42,706 nucleotides of DNA from Persephonella sp. (GTDB lineage: Bacteria > Aquificota > Aquificia > Aquificales > Hydrogenothermaceae): the NCBI GenBank assembly GCA_003978485.1, contig QNZF01000028.1, positions 1 through 42,706 on the forward strand. The letters run 5' to 3'. This document shows, piece after piece, positions 1-9,199 of this stretch; positions within the stretch are counted from its first letter, which is position 1; each line of letters begins with the position of its first letter. The notes under the pieces are model-generated. The model did no database searches. It saw nothing but the letters and a program-made list of their open reading frames with translations, and was not told the origin of the DNA. The position numbers and the translations under genes are program-made.

Positions 1-649
1 AAATAAATTTATAAAAAGGAAATCTGTAAAGAAAAAAAAAGTTCCTAAAAAAGTTAAAAAATTATCTAAAGTGGGGAAAGTTAAGAAAAAAACAACAACA
101 AAAAAAATTGTTAAGAAGGTTGTAAAAAAGGAAAAAGTTAATAAAAAAGAAGAGAAGGTTTTAAATGATAACTTAAATAAGACAGATAATAATTTAGCTA
201 AAGCTGAAGATAATACTAATACAACACAAGTTAATAGGAAATTATCTATAAGCAATTTAGCAGGAAAAGAAAGTATATTTGAGCTAGGTAAGAAGGATAA
301 TGTAGAAGAAGAGATTAAAAAGGATGTTGACGTTAGCGAATATATAAGAGAATTAAATAAATATTTAAATAATTTAGCTAGAAGGAAAGATTTATATCCA
401 CCAATGGCTAAAAGATTAAGATTGGAAGGTAGCTTAATAGTAAGATTTAAAATTAATAGAGACGGAACGGTAGATGAAAAGAGTATAAAGATAATTATAA
501 GCAGTGGATATAATGTTTTAGATGAAGGTGCTATCCGTATAATAAAAGAATATGTCCCTAAGTTTGTAAGAAAGTATCATAAATATCCACCAAAGGATAA
601 CTTTATGGTTGAAATACCTATAACATTTGAAATTATTGAGTGGTATTAA
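1..649 (+). CDS. tonB: TonB-family energy transducer, 5' end outside window
   Basis: The reading frame is open to the window edge (codons from base 2), so the gene starts upstream; a GTG at 71 is only an internal candidate. About 215 codons are visible. The first half is an extremely Lys/Val/Asn-rich linker (repeated KK-V-KK patterns), low in the proline usual for TonB. From about nt 390 the TonB C-terminal domain follows: YPPMAK, then a Gly-containing strand and FKINRDGTVDEKSIKI, a helix with LDEGAIRIIKEY and a final strand VEIPITFEI. Known role of the family: coupling inner-membrane proton motive force (ExbBD) to outer-membrane receptors. The membrane anchor must lie upstream. ExbB and ExbD are not visible here. 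Family call is firm; the unusual basic linker is seen directly. Confidence 0.85.
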   Translation, partial: NKFIKRKSVKKKKVPKKVKKLSKVGKVKKKTTTKKIVKKVVKKEKVNKKEEKVLNDNLNKTDNNLAKAEDNTNTTQVNRKLSISNLAGKESIFELGKKDNVEEEIKKDVDVSEYIRELNKYLNNLARRKDLYPPMAKRLRLEGSLIVRFKINRDGTVDEKSIKIIISSGYNVLDEGAIRIIKEYVPKFVRKYHKYPPKDNFMVEIPITFEIIEWY

Positions 650-740
650 AACTTTAACTTTATGATATATAATCACTTTTTTAATCTATTAATTAATTTA
701 TAATTTGTCTAAATCCTAAGTCTAACAAAGTCAACTATAG

Positions 741-2126
<1,386 letters not shown>

Positions 2127-2150
2127 ATTCTTTTCTCTTTTTTTCTTTTT

Positions 2151-2182
2151 TTATACTGTAGTATTTTTTATACTGTAGTATT
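2151..2182. repeat. Tandem pair of 15-bp repeats with internal dyad
   Basis: Two exact copies of ttatactgtagtatt lie 17 bp apart (2151-2165 and 2168-2182), separated by two T. Each contains the imperfect dyad ATACT-GT-AGTAT. They sit just 3' of thiC inside a 240-bp AT-rich gap between convergent genes. The spacing is under two helical turns, so they could be paired protein sites, but no gene starts here, and a two-base loop is too tight for a good RNA hairpin. The rest of 2127-2366 holds only T-runs and short AT repeats; I see no gene. Confidence 0.55.
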
Positions 2183-2366
2183 AAAGTTTAAATTAACAAT
2201 AAATTTTTTTACCAAAACTGATTTAAAACGCTGATTTAAATTAAAGTTTAATTTACTAAATTTACTAATTTGGAATATATCAGCAATCACCAACAAAATA
2301 ATATAGAGATTTTTAAATCGACTCCAATTTAATAACGAAATTAATCCATTCGTAATTTAAGTTTTA

Positions 2367-2696
2367 TTATCTTTCTAGTAAAAATATCTTTTTAACTTCA
2401 ATCTCACCATTCCACGGAGTAAAGGATTTAACATAGCCTTCCACTTCCACAAACATACCTATAACTTTTTTCAATTCTTCTTTTTTATCTCCAATAACTT
2501 TATAACTTTTTCTACATTTACAATCAGGATTAACTGTTATAAATATATCATCTCCCATTCTTTCCACTAATCCTTCAATTCTAGTATATTCTTTATTAAC
2601 AGTTTTAATATTTTTATCTGTGGCTGAGCAAGAAGTTATAGGATAAACAATAAAGGATAAACCAAATAGTATTAGCGTTAACTTTATGTATTTCAT
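2367..2696 (-). CDS. Small lipoprotein of unknown function
   Basis: 109 residues. A type II signal peptide is visible: charged MKYIK, hydrophobic core to about residue 19, then lipobox ITSC with Cys23 as the lipidated residue. The mature part is short and strand-rich, with a C-x-C pair (Cys59, Cys61) followed by a second half (VGMFVEVEGYVK-like pattern, here IGMFVEVEGYVKSF) suggestive of an OB-fold/BOF-type barrel, as in small periplasmic proteins that bind nucleic acid or sugars. I do not recognise a named family and no function is assigned. It stands alone, transcribed toward thiC. Confidence 0.7.
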   Translation of the reverse strand: MKYIKLTLILFGLSFIVYPITSCSATDKNIKTVNKEYTRIEGLVERMGDDIFITVNPDCKCRKSYKVIGDKKEELKKVIGMFVEVEGYVKSFTPWNGEIEVKKIFLLER

Positions 2697-2815
2697 AACT
2701 TCACCTATCTATAAATAATAGTTATTATTAATTTAAACGATTGTTTTTGAATAATCTCGGTCAATAAAAAATCCATTAGAAAATTGATAATAGAATTTTT
2801 AATATAATTAATACG

Positions 2816-3170
2816 ATGAGTAATAGAAATATTTTTAAATATCTTACAAATAAGGAAATAAAAGCTATATTAGAATTAAAAAAGGAAAAAGGAAATTTTA
2901 TATTTAAATCCAAATGCAAAAGTTATATTTTACGGTTCAAAGGCTAAAGGTGATTATAGTAGCGAGAGTGATATAGACCTTTTAGTTGTTATTCCAAATT
3001 TTACTGAAGAATTAAAATATAAAATAATTGATATAGCTACAGAAATAGAGCTAAAGTACGATGTGGTTTTTGGATTAGTTGTTATCAGTAAGGATAAATA
3101 TGAAAACTCAAATCTTTTTAAATCATCTCTTTATTATAAAAACTTAAAATCGGAAGGCATACTCATTTGA
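2816..3170 (+). pseudogene. MNT-type nucleotidyltransferase, frameshifted
   Basis: An ATG at 2816 opens MSNRNIFKYLTNKEIKAILE and stops after 43 codons. From about 2880 the next frame (+1) reads on to TGA at 3168-3170 and carries the minimal nucleotidyltransferase signature GSKAKGDYSSESDIDLLVV (GS-x(n)-D-x-D) with a following YDVVFGLVVIS strand. Removing one A from the six-A run at 2878-2883 would fuse both parts into a continuous protein of about 117 residues, so a one-base homopolymer insertion (or a sequencing error) explains the break. MNT proteins are usually the antitoxin of HEPN/MNT pairs that adenylylate HEPN toxins; no HEPN gene is next to it. The motif is clear, the break is seen directly, and the toxin-antitoxin role is inference. 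Confidence 0.75.
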
Positions 3171-3263
3171 AAGATAATGCTATGTAAACTTAAATCTTTC
3201 AAAAATAAAAATTATTGCTTATTATTAATTAAATAATATGAAAAATTTTAAGGGAGAAGGAAT

Positions 3264-3488
3264 ATGACTAGAGAAGAAGCTATCCAAAAATTATTAGAAA
3301 CCGATGACGATTTCAGAAGCTGGTATGAAGAACACAAAGAGTTAAAATGGAAAGTCCACAAGTTAGAAAAACATTTTCCACCTGACCCTAAACTTGAAGC
3401 AGAGCAAGAAAGACTTAAAATAAGAAAGTTATATTTAAAAGATTTAATGGAAAAAAGAATTAGAGAGTTTTTAGAAAAAGGAGAATAA
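3264..3488 (+). CDS. DUF465 (YdcH-like) small helical protein
   Basis: 74 residues, all-helical, rich in charged residues. The pattern W-YEEHKELKWKVHKLEKH followed by a second long helix (RLKIRKLYLKDLMEKRIREFL) matches the DUF465/YdcH layout of two antiparallel helices separated by a short turn containing PPDPKL. The molecular function of this family is not established. A good ribosome site (gggagaagg) precedes the ATG. A strong hairpin terminator follows, so it is probably a short separate transcript. Confidence 0.75.
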   Translation: MTREEAIQKLLETDDDFRSWYEEHKELKWKVHKLEKHFPPDPKLEAEQERLKIRKLYLKDLMEKRIREFLEKGE

Positions 3489-3500
3489 ATTTTTAAACCT

Positions 3501-3540
3501 AGGTCGGTAAATTTATATCTTTTGGTTTGCCGACCTTTTA
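3501..3540 (+). terminator. Rho-independent terminator after DUF465 gene
   Basis: aggtcggtaaa (3501-3511) pairs with tttgccgacct (3526-3536): an 11-bp stem with a single G-T wobble and a 14-base loop, then a short T run. It is the strongest hairpin in the first 9 kb. It lies between the DUF465 gene and argJ, so argJ must have its own start of transcription or rely on read-through; an attenuator role is possible but unsupported. Confidence 0.8.
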
Positions 3541-3571
3541 ACCGATATTAAAAAATTAGGCGGAGAGTAAA

Positions 3572-4732
3572 TTGGGAATAAAGTCTGGCGTTGCTAAAGC
3601 TGGTATAAAGCCATCAGGTCAATTAGACATCTTAGTTATGAAGTTTAAACCTTCTGTATATTCTGTTTACCTTACCCAAAATTCATTGGCGGCGGCACCT
3701 GTTATATACGACAGGGAAATTAGGGAAAAACAGAAAAAAATATCAGCTATAGTTGTTAACAGTGGAAATGCGAATGCGGCAACTGGAGAAGAAGGTTTAA
3801 GAAACGCAGAAGAGATGGCAAAAATAGTTGCAGATAAATTTAATATACCGTCAGAAGAGGTATTAGTTTTCTCAACTGGAATAATTGGTGTCCAATTACC
3901 TATGGATAAAGTTAGAAAAGGAATAAACAAAGCTATAGACAATTTACAGGATTGGGATTTAGAGTTATCAGCAAAGGCTATAATGACAACAGACAGTTTT
4001 CCAAAGTATGCTGAAGAAGAAATAAAAGTTAACGGAAAAAGCTTTTTTGTTAAAGGTATATCTAAAGGTGCTGGGATGATACATCCATCTATGGCAACAA
4101 TGCTAGCATATATATTTACGGATGTTAAAATATCAAAACCGCTTTTAGATGAGATAACCAAAGACATCTTAGAAAAAACCTTTAACTCTATTGATGTTGA
4201 CGGATGTGAAAGTACAAATGATAGTGTTTTATTTGTTGCCACAGGTGAAAGTGATATTGAGATAACGGAGGAAAACAAAGATTTACTCGTTAAACCTTTA
4301 TACAGTGTAGCTTTAAAACTGGCTAAAATGATTGTTAAAGATGGTGAAGGTGCAACAAAATTAATTGAGATTGATGTTAGAAATGCAAAATCTAATGAAG
4401 AAGCTAAAAAAATAGGTGAAAGTATAGCTGTATCAAACTTATTTAAAACTGCAATGTTTGGAAACGATCCAAACTGGGGAAGAATACTATCTGCGGTAGG
4501 TCAATTACATTTAGATATAGACTTTTCTAAAGTTAAACTATTTATAGGTGAGTTTTTAATTTATGACGGAAAACCTATAAAGTTTGATAGAAAAAAAGCA
4601 GAGGATTATTTAAAAAGGAATTCAGAAATAAAAATAAAATTAATTTTAAATAGAGGTTCTTCAAACTGGAAATATTACACTTCAGATTTAACTTATAAGT
4701 ATGTTGAAATAAATGCGGAATATACAACTTAA
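3572..4732 (+). CDS. argJ: Bifunctional ornithine acetyltransferase / N-acetylglutamate synthase
   Basis: ArgJ transfers the acetyl group from N-acetylornithine to glutamate, closing the acetyl cycle of arginine biosynthesis. It is 386 residues, near the usual 390-410. The self-cleavage site is present in KGAGMIHPSMATML: cleavage would be at Ala175-Thr176, with Thr176 becoming the N-terminal nucleophile of the beta chain. The oxyanion-hole motif STGIIG is at 101-106, and the C-terminus (SNWKYYTSDLTYKYVEINAEY) matches the family end. The start is TTG, with ggcggagag just upstream. The last base of its stop is the first base of the next start (taATG), so it is translationally coupled to the Cas6-like gene. 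Confidence 0.95.
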   Translation: MGIKSGVAKAGIKPSGQLDILVMKFKPSVYSVYLTQNSLAAAPVIYDREIREKQKKISAIVVNSGNANAATGEEGLRNAEEMAKIVADKFNIPSEEVLVFSTGIIGVQLPMDKVRKGINKAIDNLQDWDLELSAKAIMTTDSFPKYAEEEIKVNGKSFFVKGISKGAGMIHPSMATMLAYIFTDVKISKPLLDEITKDILEKTFNSIDVDGCESTNDSVLFVATGESDIEITEENKDLLVKPLYSVALKLAKMIVKDGEGATKLIEIDVRNAKSNEEAKKIGESIAVSNLFKTAMFGNDPNWGRILSAVGQLHLDIDFSKVKLFIGEFLIYDGKPIKFDRKKAEDYLKRNSEIKIKLILNRGSSNWKYYTSDLTYKYVEINAEYTT

Positions 4733-5604
4733 TGTATTACTTTAGTATTTTTCGGGTTTTCTTTAAAATAAGGGAGAGGGTATATATCGACAATCAGTTT
4801 ATTTTTTATTTTATTAAAACTATAGAAGAAAGATTTAAGGTAAAAGTATGCTCATTTAAAAATGGAATATGTAAAGAATGCTATCTTAAAGATATATGCA
4901 TATTTCCCAAATACTTTTTTTACGATTTATGGTACAAAAGACCAAACCTTTTTATTACATCTCCAAAATACTTAATGGAAGAATTGGAAGAAGATAAAAA
5001 ATTTAAAATAGATTTTGTAATGTTAAACGAAGGAGTTGATAGTTTTCGTATATTTTTAGAAGCAATTCAGGGGGTATGTAAAGACCCAAATTTTAAAAAC
5101 CTTATTTATAAAGAAGTCTATGGATACAATATCTTTTCGGATACATTAGAGAAGTTAGACCTTTTAAAACCTTTCCCAAAATATGACATAAATGAGTTCT
5201 TAAATTTAAGGTCAGGAGTTAGAAAAATAAAAATTAAAATTTATCCAACTTTTGTTGATTTTAAATATTCAGATGAACCTAGTAATGATTTTATAAAATT
5301 TTTATTATTTTCTTTATTTTCGGAAAGGGTTAAAAGTTTAACAGGTAAAGATATTTCTTTAACACATTTTTTATCTGAATTAGATTTTAAAGTTTTAAAT
5401 TGGAAAAGTTTTGAATACAAAGATTTTATGATAAATAATGAAATTGAAAAGTTTGATAATCACAAATTTTTTAAAGGGGAATTTTTAATAGAAGGAGATT
5501 TATCACCTATATGGTATGTGTTTGAGTTAGTCCAAACTTTCAGTATCGGTAAACTAACAAATTACGGTTTTGGTAAAGTCAAAATTATAAAGTTTGAAAT
5601 TTAG
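4732..5604 (+). CDS. cas6: Cas6-like CRISPR RNA endoribonuclease (RAMP), stand-alone
   Basis: 290 residues. The N-terminal part has the cysteine cluster C-x6-C-x2-C-x5-C (Cys40, 47, 50, 56; GICKECYLKDIC followed by FPKYFF), a pattern seen in the CRISPR_Cas6 family with the PF10040-type C-terminal domain. The C-terminus ends in a glycine-rich loop GKLTNYGFGKVKI (Gly273, 279, 281), the hallmark RNA-binding loop of Cas6 RAMP proteins. Family role: cutting pre-crRNA within repeats. The start overlaps argJ by one base. No CRISPR repeats or other cas genes are visible here, so it would act on arrays elsewhere or have another RNA target. Codon use looks like that of its neighbours. Family call is reasonably sure, activity unproven. 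Confidence 0.72.
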   Translation: MYYFSIFRVFFKIRERVYIDNQFIFYFIKTIEERFKVKVCSFKNGICKECYLKDICIFPKYFFYDLWYKRPNLFITSPKYLMEELEEDKKFKIDFVMLNEGVDSFRIFLEAIQGVCKDPNFKNLIYKEVYGYNIFSDTLEKLDLLKPFPKYDINEFLNLRSGVRKIKIKIYPTFVDFKYSDEPSNDFIKFLLFSLFSERVKSLTGKDISLTHFLSELDFKVLNWKSFEYKDFMINNEIEKFDNHKFFKGEFLIEGDLSPIWYVFELVQTFSIGKLTNYGFGKVKIIKFEI

Positions 5605-5853
5605 CTTAATTTAGCGTCCATTTCGGAATTAAATTTAATGTAAATAATGAAAATTGATAGTAGGTTAAAGTTAAAAAATTATAAAATTATCTAGGCTTAA
5701 ATTAATGTGCTTTTTAATTACCGAATTAAATTTTATTTAACCAGCCAGTTGTAATCGGGTCAAATAAAAGTTTCTAATAAAATTAATAGTTTGTTGAACT
5801 TTAATAAATGATAACTTAATACAAAACAGCTAATCATTTAAAATCTTTTAACG
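5605..5853. other. AT-rich gap between convergent genes
   Basis: 249 bases with no credible reading frame. It contains two copies of gaattaaattt about 108 bases apart and several AT stretches, but no clear hairpin, tRNA or CRISPR-type repeat. Confidence 0.6.
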
Positions 5854-7026
5854 TCATTTAATCAAATTCTCTATTACTTCAGGATTTTCCTTTAAGTATA
5901 CTTTTACAGTATCTAAATCATCAAAAGATTTTAATGTATTTATTAAATCTAACAACTTATCCTTAAGTTCTAAATCCTCTTTTAAATACTCCGTTAAGCA
6001 ATTTTTTATAATCTCATCTTCAGACTTAAATATCTCTCCTTTATAATCTAAACTATTTGATGGAAATATAAACATATTTTTCAAGTATAAAATTCTACCG
6101 TTATCAACATCAATATTTTTTTCTTTTAAAAGTTTTAAAACATTATCTTGGGATAACTTTTTAAATTCTCCTTTTAGTATAACTATAGGCTTTTTATCAG
6201 ACGTATCGTTTATTTTTTCTATTTCATTATTAAGTCTATCTAATTCCTCATCTATATTGTTGTCATCTAAAAATCTATATAAAAACCTTCTCCTTTTCTT
6301 TAATTCTATATATCTAATATCTGTTTTATCCAAATTAATATCTACTAAAGCAACAAACTTAGATTTATTTTCTTCATTTTTGTTATAAGCTGTAAACTCT
6401 GTTGAGCCTATATGGACTATGTAAGAGTTATTATCTCTTTTGATAGGTTCTTCCGCTATATGATAATGTCCAATTCCTGTGTAGTTGTATTCTATCGGTA
6501 TTTCTTCATCTAACATTAACTTACTATCTAAAAAGTAAGGATAAAACTCTTGATGTAACATTAAGATTTTGTAATCCTGTTTACTCTTTTCAAGGAGTTT
6601 TTCCAATGCAACCTTTAATCCGTTTAACTTTCTAAGTGCAGTTTTTGGTATATACTTAACACCTATAATGTCTATACCGTTAAACTCTTTCACACCTGAG
6701 TTTATAAGCTTTAAACCGAAATTTTCCAAAATCTGTAAAGGTGATATATCCTTTACACTATTACCCCTGTCGTGATTACCGGGAATACAAAACATAGAAA
6801 TATTTTTATCACTTAATTTTTTCAGTAAGTTTATACTATCAATAATAGTTTTATTTGATGGTCTAGATGTATGGAAGAAGTCCCCTGTATGAATTATAAA
6901 ATCTACATTTTTATTAATAGCAATATCTATAGCTTCGTTGAAAACATCTAAAAAGTCCTGTTCTCTCTCTAATAAGCCGTACTGTCTATATCCTAAATGT
7001 GTATCACTTATATGTAAAAATCTCAT
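5854..7026 (-). CDS. sbcD: Mre11/SbcD-type DNA repair exonuclease
   Basis: Metallophosphoesterase of 390 residues. Metal ligands appear in order: D8 and H10 (ISDTHLG), D49 (HTGDFFH), N84-H85 (PGNHDRG), a His in MLHQEFYP and GIGHYH near residue 190. After about residue 230 there is a cap region and a Lys-rich C-terminal half. Mre11/SbcD with Rad50/SbcC opens and resects DNA ends and hairpins. No Rad50/SbcC gene is in this window. The ATG directly abuts the stop of the upstream DUF2892 gene, so the two are cotranscribed. The C-terminal 150 residues are poorly conserved and may bind a partner. Confidence 0.88.
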   Translation of the reverse strand: MRFLHISDTHLGYRQYGLLEREQDFLDVFNEAIDIAINKNVDFIIHTGDFFHTSRPSNKTIIDSINLLKKLSDKNISMFCIPGNHDRGNSVKDISPLQILENFGLKLINSGVKEFNGIDIIGVKYIPKTALRKLNGLKVALEKLLEKSKQDYKILMLHQEFYPYFLDSKLMLDEEIPIEYNYTGIGHYHIAEEPIKRDNNSYIVHIGSTEFTAYNKNEENKSKFVALVDINLDKTDIRYIELKKRRRFLYRFLDDNNIDEELDRLNNEIEKINDTSDKKPIVILKGEFKKLSQDNVLKLLKEKNIDVDNGRILYLKNMFIFPSNSLDYKGEIFKSEDEIIKNCLTEYLKEDLELKDKLLDLINTLKSFDDLDTVKVYLKENPEVIENLIK

Positions 7027-7233
7027 TTAGCTACTCTTTTTCTCTCCGAATAACTTTTCAAATATGGCATCTGATGGACAAAATCCAGTAAACGCTGATA
7101 GATAAAGCATAAATATCATAAAACCTATTATGAATAAGCTTACAGTTTTCATATCTAATAGAAAGAATAACAATGCTACTAAAAGCATACTACCCATAAC
7201 AAATCTTTGAACTCTCATAGCCTTTTTAGACAT
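7027..7233 (-). CDS. DUF2892 / YgaP-type transmembrane protein
   Basis: 68 residues with two closely spaced membrane segments (about 12-33 and 36-50) separated by DMKT, then the conserved tail GFCPSDAIFEKLFG. This is the stand-alone version of the membrane domain found at the end of YgaP rhodanese. Family members occur near sulfur-handling genes, but here it is fused transcriptionally to the Mre11 gene. A Shine-Dalgarno (aaaggagtaatg) lies just upstream. Its function is unknown. Confidence 0.78.
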   Translation of the reverse strand: MSKKAMRVQRFVMGSMLLVALLFFLLDMKTVSLFIIGFMIFMLYLSAFTGFCPSDAIFEKLFGEKKSS

Positions 7234-7326
7234 AACTCATTACTCCTTTTTATATTTTTTAATAATTATAATATCAAACAAAAGCCTTTCTTTTCTTGTA
7301 AAATTTATTCTCTTACAAATTATTAA

Positions 7327-7914
7327 ATGGATAATATGATGGAAAATAAAGATATTATTGATGAAATTATTTTTACGGGAAAAGTTTTATATAAGGAAGG
7401 ATTAGTTAACAGCCATGCAGGTAATATAAGTGTTAGAGATGGAGATTATATATACATTACAAAAACTGGAAAGATGTTAGGTTTTTTAGACAGAGATGAT
7501 ATTGTTAAAGTGCCTGTTTTTGAAGAGAGTGTTTACGATAAAATAGCCTCTAGCGAATTAATAGTCCACAGAGCAATTTATAAAAACTCAGATTATAAGG
7601 CTATAATACACGCCCATCCTGTATATGCAACTGCATTAACATTTTTTTTAGAAGAAAAATTTAGTCCTATAGATAATGAAGGAAAACTTTTTATAAATGA
7701 CGTTCCAATTATAGATGTAATAAATGCCAGTGGTTCTGAAGAGTTAGCCAATAGGCTCGTTAAAGAGTTAAAGAAAAGTAAAAAAAATATTTTTCTTATA
7801 AAGAAACACGGTTCATTTGTTTTCTCTAACAGTCTCAACTATGCTTTAAAATTAACTTCTGACTTAGAGTTTTGTGGAAAAATTTATTATCTTGTAAAGT
7901 TTAAAGATTTGTAA
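7327..7914 (+). CDS. Class II aldolase / adducin-family protein
   Basis: 195 residues, zinc-dependent aldolase fold. Visible motifs: NSHAGNISVR near residue 28, SSELIVHRAIY with the putative catalytic Glu77, the zinc pair H95-x-H97 (IHAHPVYA) and the third zinc ligand H161 (KKHGSFV). Family members include L-fuculose-1-phosphate aldolase, methylthioribulose-phosphate dehydratase and pentose-phosphate aldolases; the sequence alone does not settle the substrate. No sugar pathway gene is adjacent. No clear ribosome site precedes either ATG (7327, 7336 or 7339), so the start is uncertain within four codons. Single gene. Confidence 0.85.
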   Translation: MDNMMENKDIIDEIIFTGKVLYKEGLVNSHAGNISVRDGDYIYITKTGKMLGFLDRDDIVKVPVFEESVYDKIASSELIVHRAIYKNSDYKAIIHAHPVYATALTFFLEEKFSPIDNEGKLFINDVPIIDVINASGSEELANRLVKELKKSKKNIFLIKKHGSFVFSNSLNYALKLTSDLEFCGKIYYLVKFKDL

Positions 7915-7941
7915 ATCCTTATACTAAAGCTATACACAAAC

Positions 7942-7970
7942 TTGATTTAAAAATCTTATTGATTTATATT
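7942..7970 (+). promoter_or_regulatory. Sigma-70-type promoter for membrane peptide / AI-2E operon
   Basis: TTGATT (7942-7947), 17-base spacer, TATATT (7965-7970). A transcript would start near 7977, leaving a leader of about 30 bases with the strong site cgggagga before the ATG at 8008. Predicted from consensus only. Confidence 0.55.
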
Positions 7971-8007
7971 GAGTAAAAAATTTATTTACTATCGGGAGGA
8001 AGAAAAG

Positions 8008-8103
8008 ATGGAGCCATGGATACCTTTTATAATAGTTCTTATAATGTCTGCAATAACTGCTGGAGCCGCATTCCTAGCTGGAGCATTAAAGAAGGAAGAC
8101 TAA
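8008..8103 (+). CDS. 31-residue single-span membrane peptide
   Basis: ATG at 8008, TAA at 8101-8103, with a strong ribosome site (cgggaggaag) 7 bases upstream. The product MEPWIPFIIVLIMSAITAGA... is one membrane span rich in small residues (AGAAFLAGA), ending in the charged tail LKKED. Such small-residue spans usually pack against a partner helix. The next gene begins (TTG) immediately after the stop, which argues for coupled translation and a partnership with the AI-2E family transporter. I do not recognise a family; it is not CydX and lacks the CcoS motif. Confidence 0.65.
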   Translation: MEPWIPFIIVLIMSAITAGAAFLAGALKKED

Positions 8104-9168
8104 TTGGAGCCTTTTAAACAAGGAAAAATAGGCGATATTTTTTTCTTTTCCTTTCTATTATTCTCATTATTCCTTAGTTATCTTATATTTAGACCTTTTC
8201 TAAAACTGATAATTATATCTGTTTTAATAACTGTTATTCTTTATCCAGTTCAAAAAAGATTATCTAAATATATAAAAAATGAATATCTTTTAGCATTTGT
8301 ATGTACTTTATTAGTTTTCCTTTTTATAATTGTTCCATCAATATTCCTTATTATATTTATAACCAATCAAACATTAATTTTGTATCCCAAATTTATAGGT
8401 TTAGTTTCACAGGGAAATTTATTTGAATACATTCTTAAAAACATTCCTTTTGCAGACAAATTTTCAAAATATTTAGAGAACATTGATAATACAAAAATTA
8501 TCCAGTTTGAAGAAATTATTAAAAGTTATGCAAGTAGTATTTTCAAATTTATTTTAGACCAAAGTAGAATGATACTTTTAAATGTAGCAGTTATAATTGT
8601 AGGTATATTTTTAATGCTGTTACTTATATTTTTTCTATTCAAAGATGGTAAAAAATTTTATTACAAAATTTACAGATTAATTCCCCTATCTGACAAGGAT
8701 AAAAACTTCATAGTTTATAAAACCTATCAAGCTATACAGGGAGTTGTTTTAGGTTCAGTTTTAACAGCAATAGCCCAATCTATACTTGGATTTATAGCTT
8801 ATCTAGTTGCAGGCATAGAATTTAGTATATTTTGGGCATTTTTAACGTTCATAGCATCATTTATACCTATAGGTGGTGCATCTTTAGTATGGGGTCCCTT
8901 AGCAATATACATATTTTTAACGGGTAATATTATAAAAGGAATTCTGTTTACACTTTGGGGAATTGCTGTTATATCCATGGTTGATAACTTTATAAAACCT
9001 TGGGTTATAGGAGATAAAACAGATATACATCCTATAGTCTTATTCTTTGCAATCCTAGGAGGATTAAATCTGTTCGGCTTCCTTGGGATATTTTTAGCTC
9101 CTATAATAGTTGTTATAGTAGATAATCTATTAAAGCTATATCAAGAGCGCTATCACATTTCCGAATAA
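8104..9168 (+). CDS. AI-2E / PerM family membrane transporter
   Basis: 354 residues with about seven to eight membrane segments: two pairs near residues 12-55 and 60-85, then a soluble stretch (about 95-155), then helices after 158. The conserved C-terminal half shows the family pattern (KTYQAIQGVVLGSVLTAIAQ, IPIGGASLVWGP, DNFIKPWVIGDKTDIHPI, FGFLGIFLAPIIVV). Members export small molecules or act as Na+/H+ antiporters; the substrate here is unknown. The start is TTG, zero bases after the stop of the 31-residue peptide, with aaggaag inside that gene serving as ribosome site. Confidence 0.9.
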   Translation: MEPFKQGKIGDIFFFSFLLFSLFLSYLIFRPFLKLIIISVLITVILYPVQKRLSKYIKNEYLLAFVCTLLVFLFIIVPSIFLIIFITNQTLILYPKFIGLVSQGNLFEYILKNIPFADKFSKYLENIDNTKIIQFEEIIKSYASSIFKFILDQSRMILLNVAVIIVGIFLMLLLIFFLFKDGKKFYYKIYRLIPLSDKDKNFIVYKTYQAIQGVVLGSVLTAIAQSILGFIAYLVAGIEFSIFWAFLTFIASFIPIGGASLVWGPLAIYIFLTGNIIKGILFTLWGIAVISMVDNFIKPWVIGDKTDIHPIVLFFAILGGLNLFGFLGIFLAPIIVVIVDNLLKLYQERYHISE

Positions 9169-9199
9169 AATCAATGATTTAAAATATATTTATACTTGA

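Noticed and set aside
2876-2890. A-AAA-AAG slippery heptamer in the MNT gene as programmed -1 shift
   Set aside because: A -1 shift leads to a stop within about eight codons; the downstream frame needs +1, so the motif does not rescue it.
3667-4278. 203-codon minus-strand frame opposite argJ
   Set aside because: Shadow of argJ: low-complexity Ser/Phe/Ile composition, no ribosome site, no known family, lies fully inside a strong gene.
5605-5853. Search for a CRISPR array beside the Cas6-like gene
   Set aside because: No regular 25-40 bp repeat with spacers here or elsewhere in the window.
7956-7974. 15-base identity ttgatttatattgag also near 33299-33310
   Set aside because: AT-rich sequence of this length makes one such chance match expected in 43 kb; no shared context.
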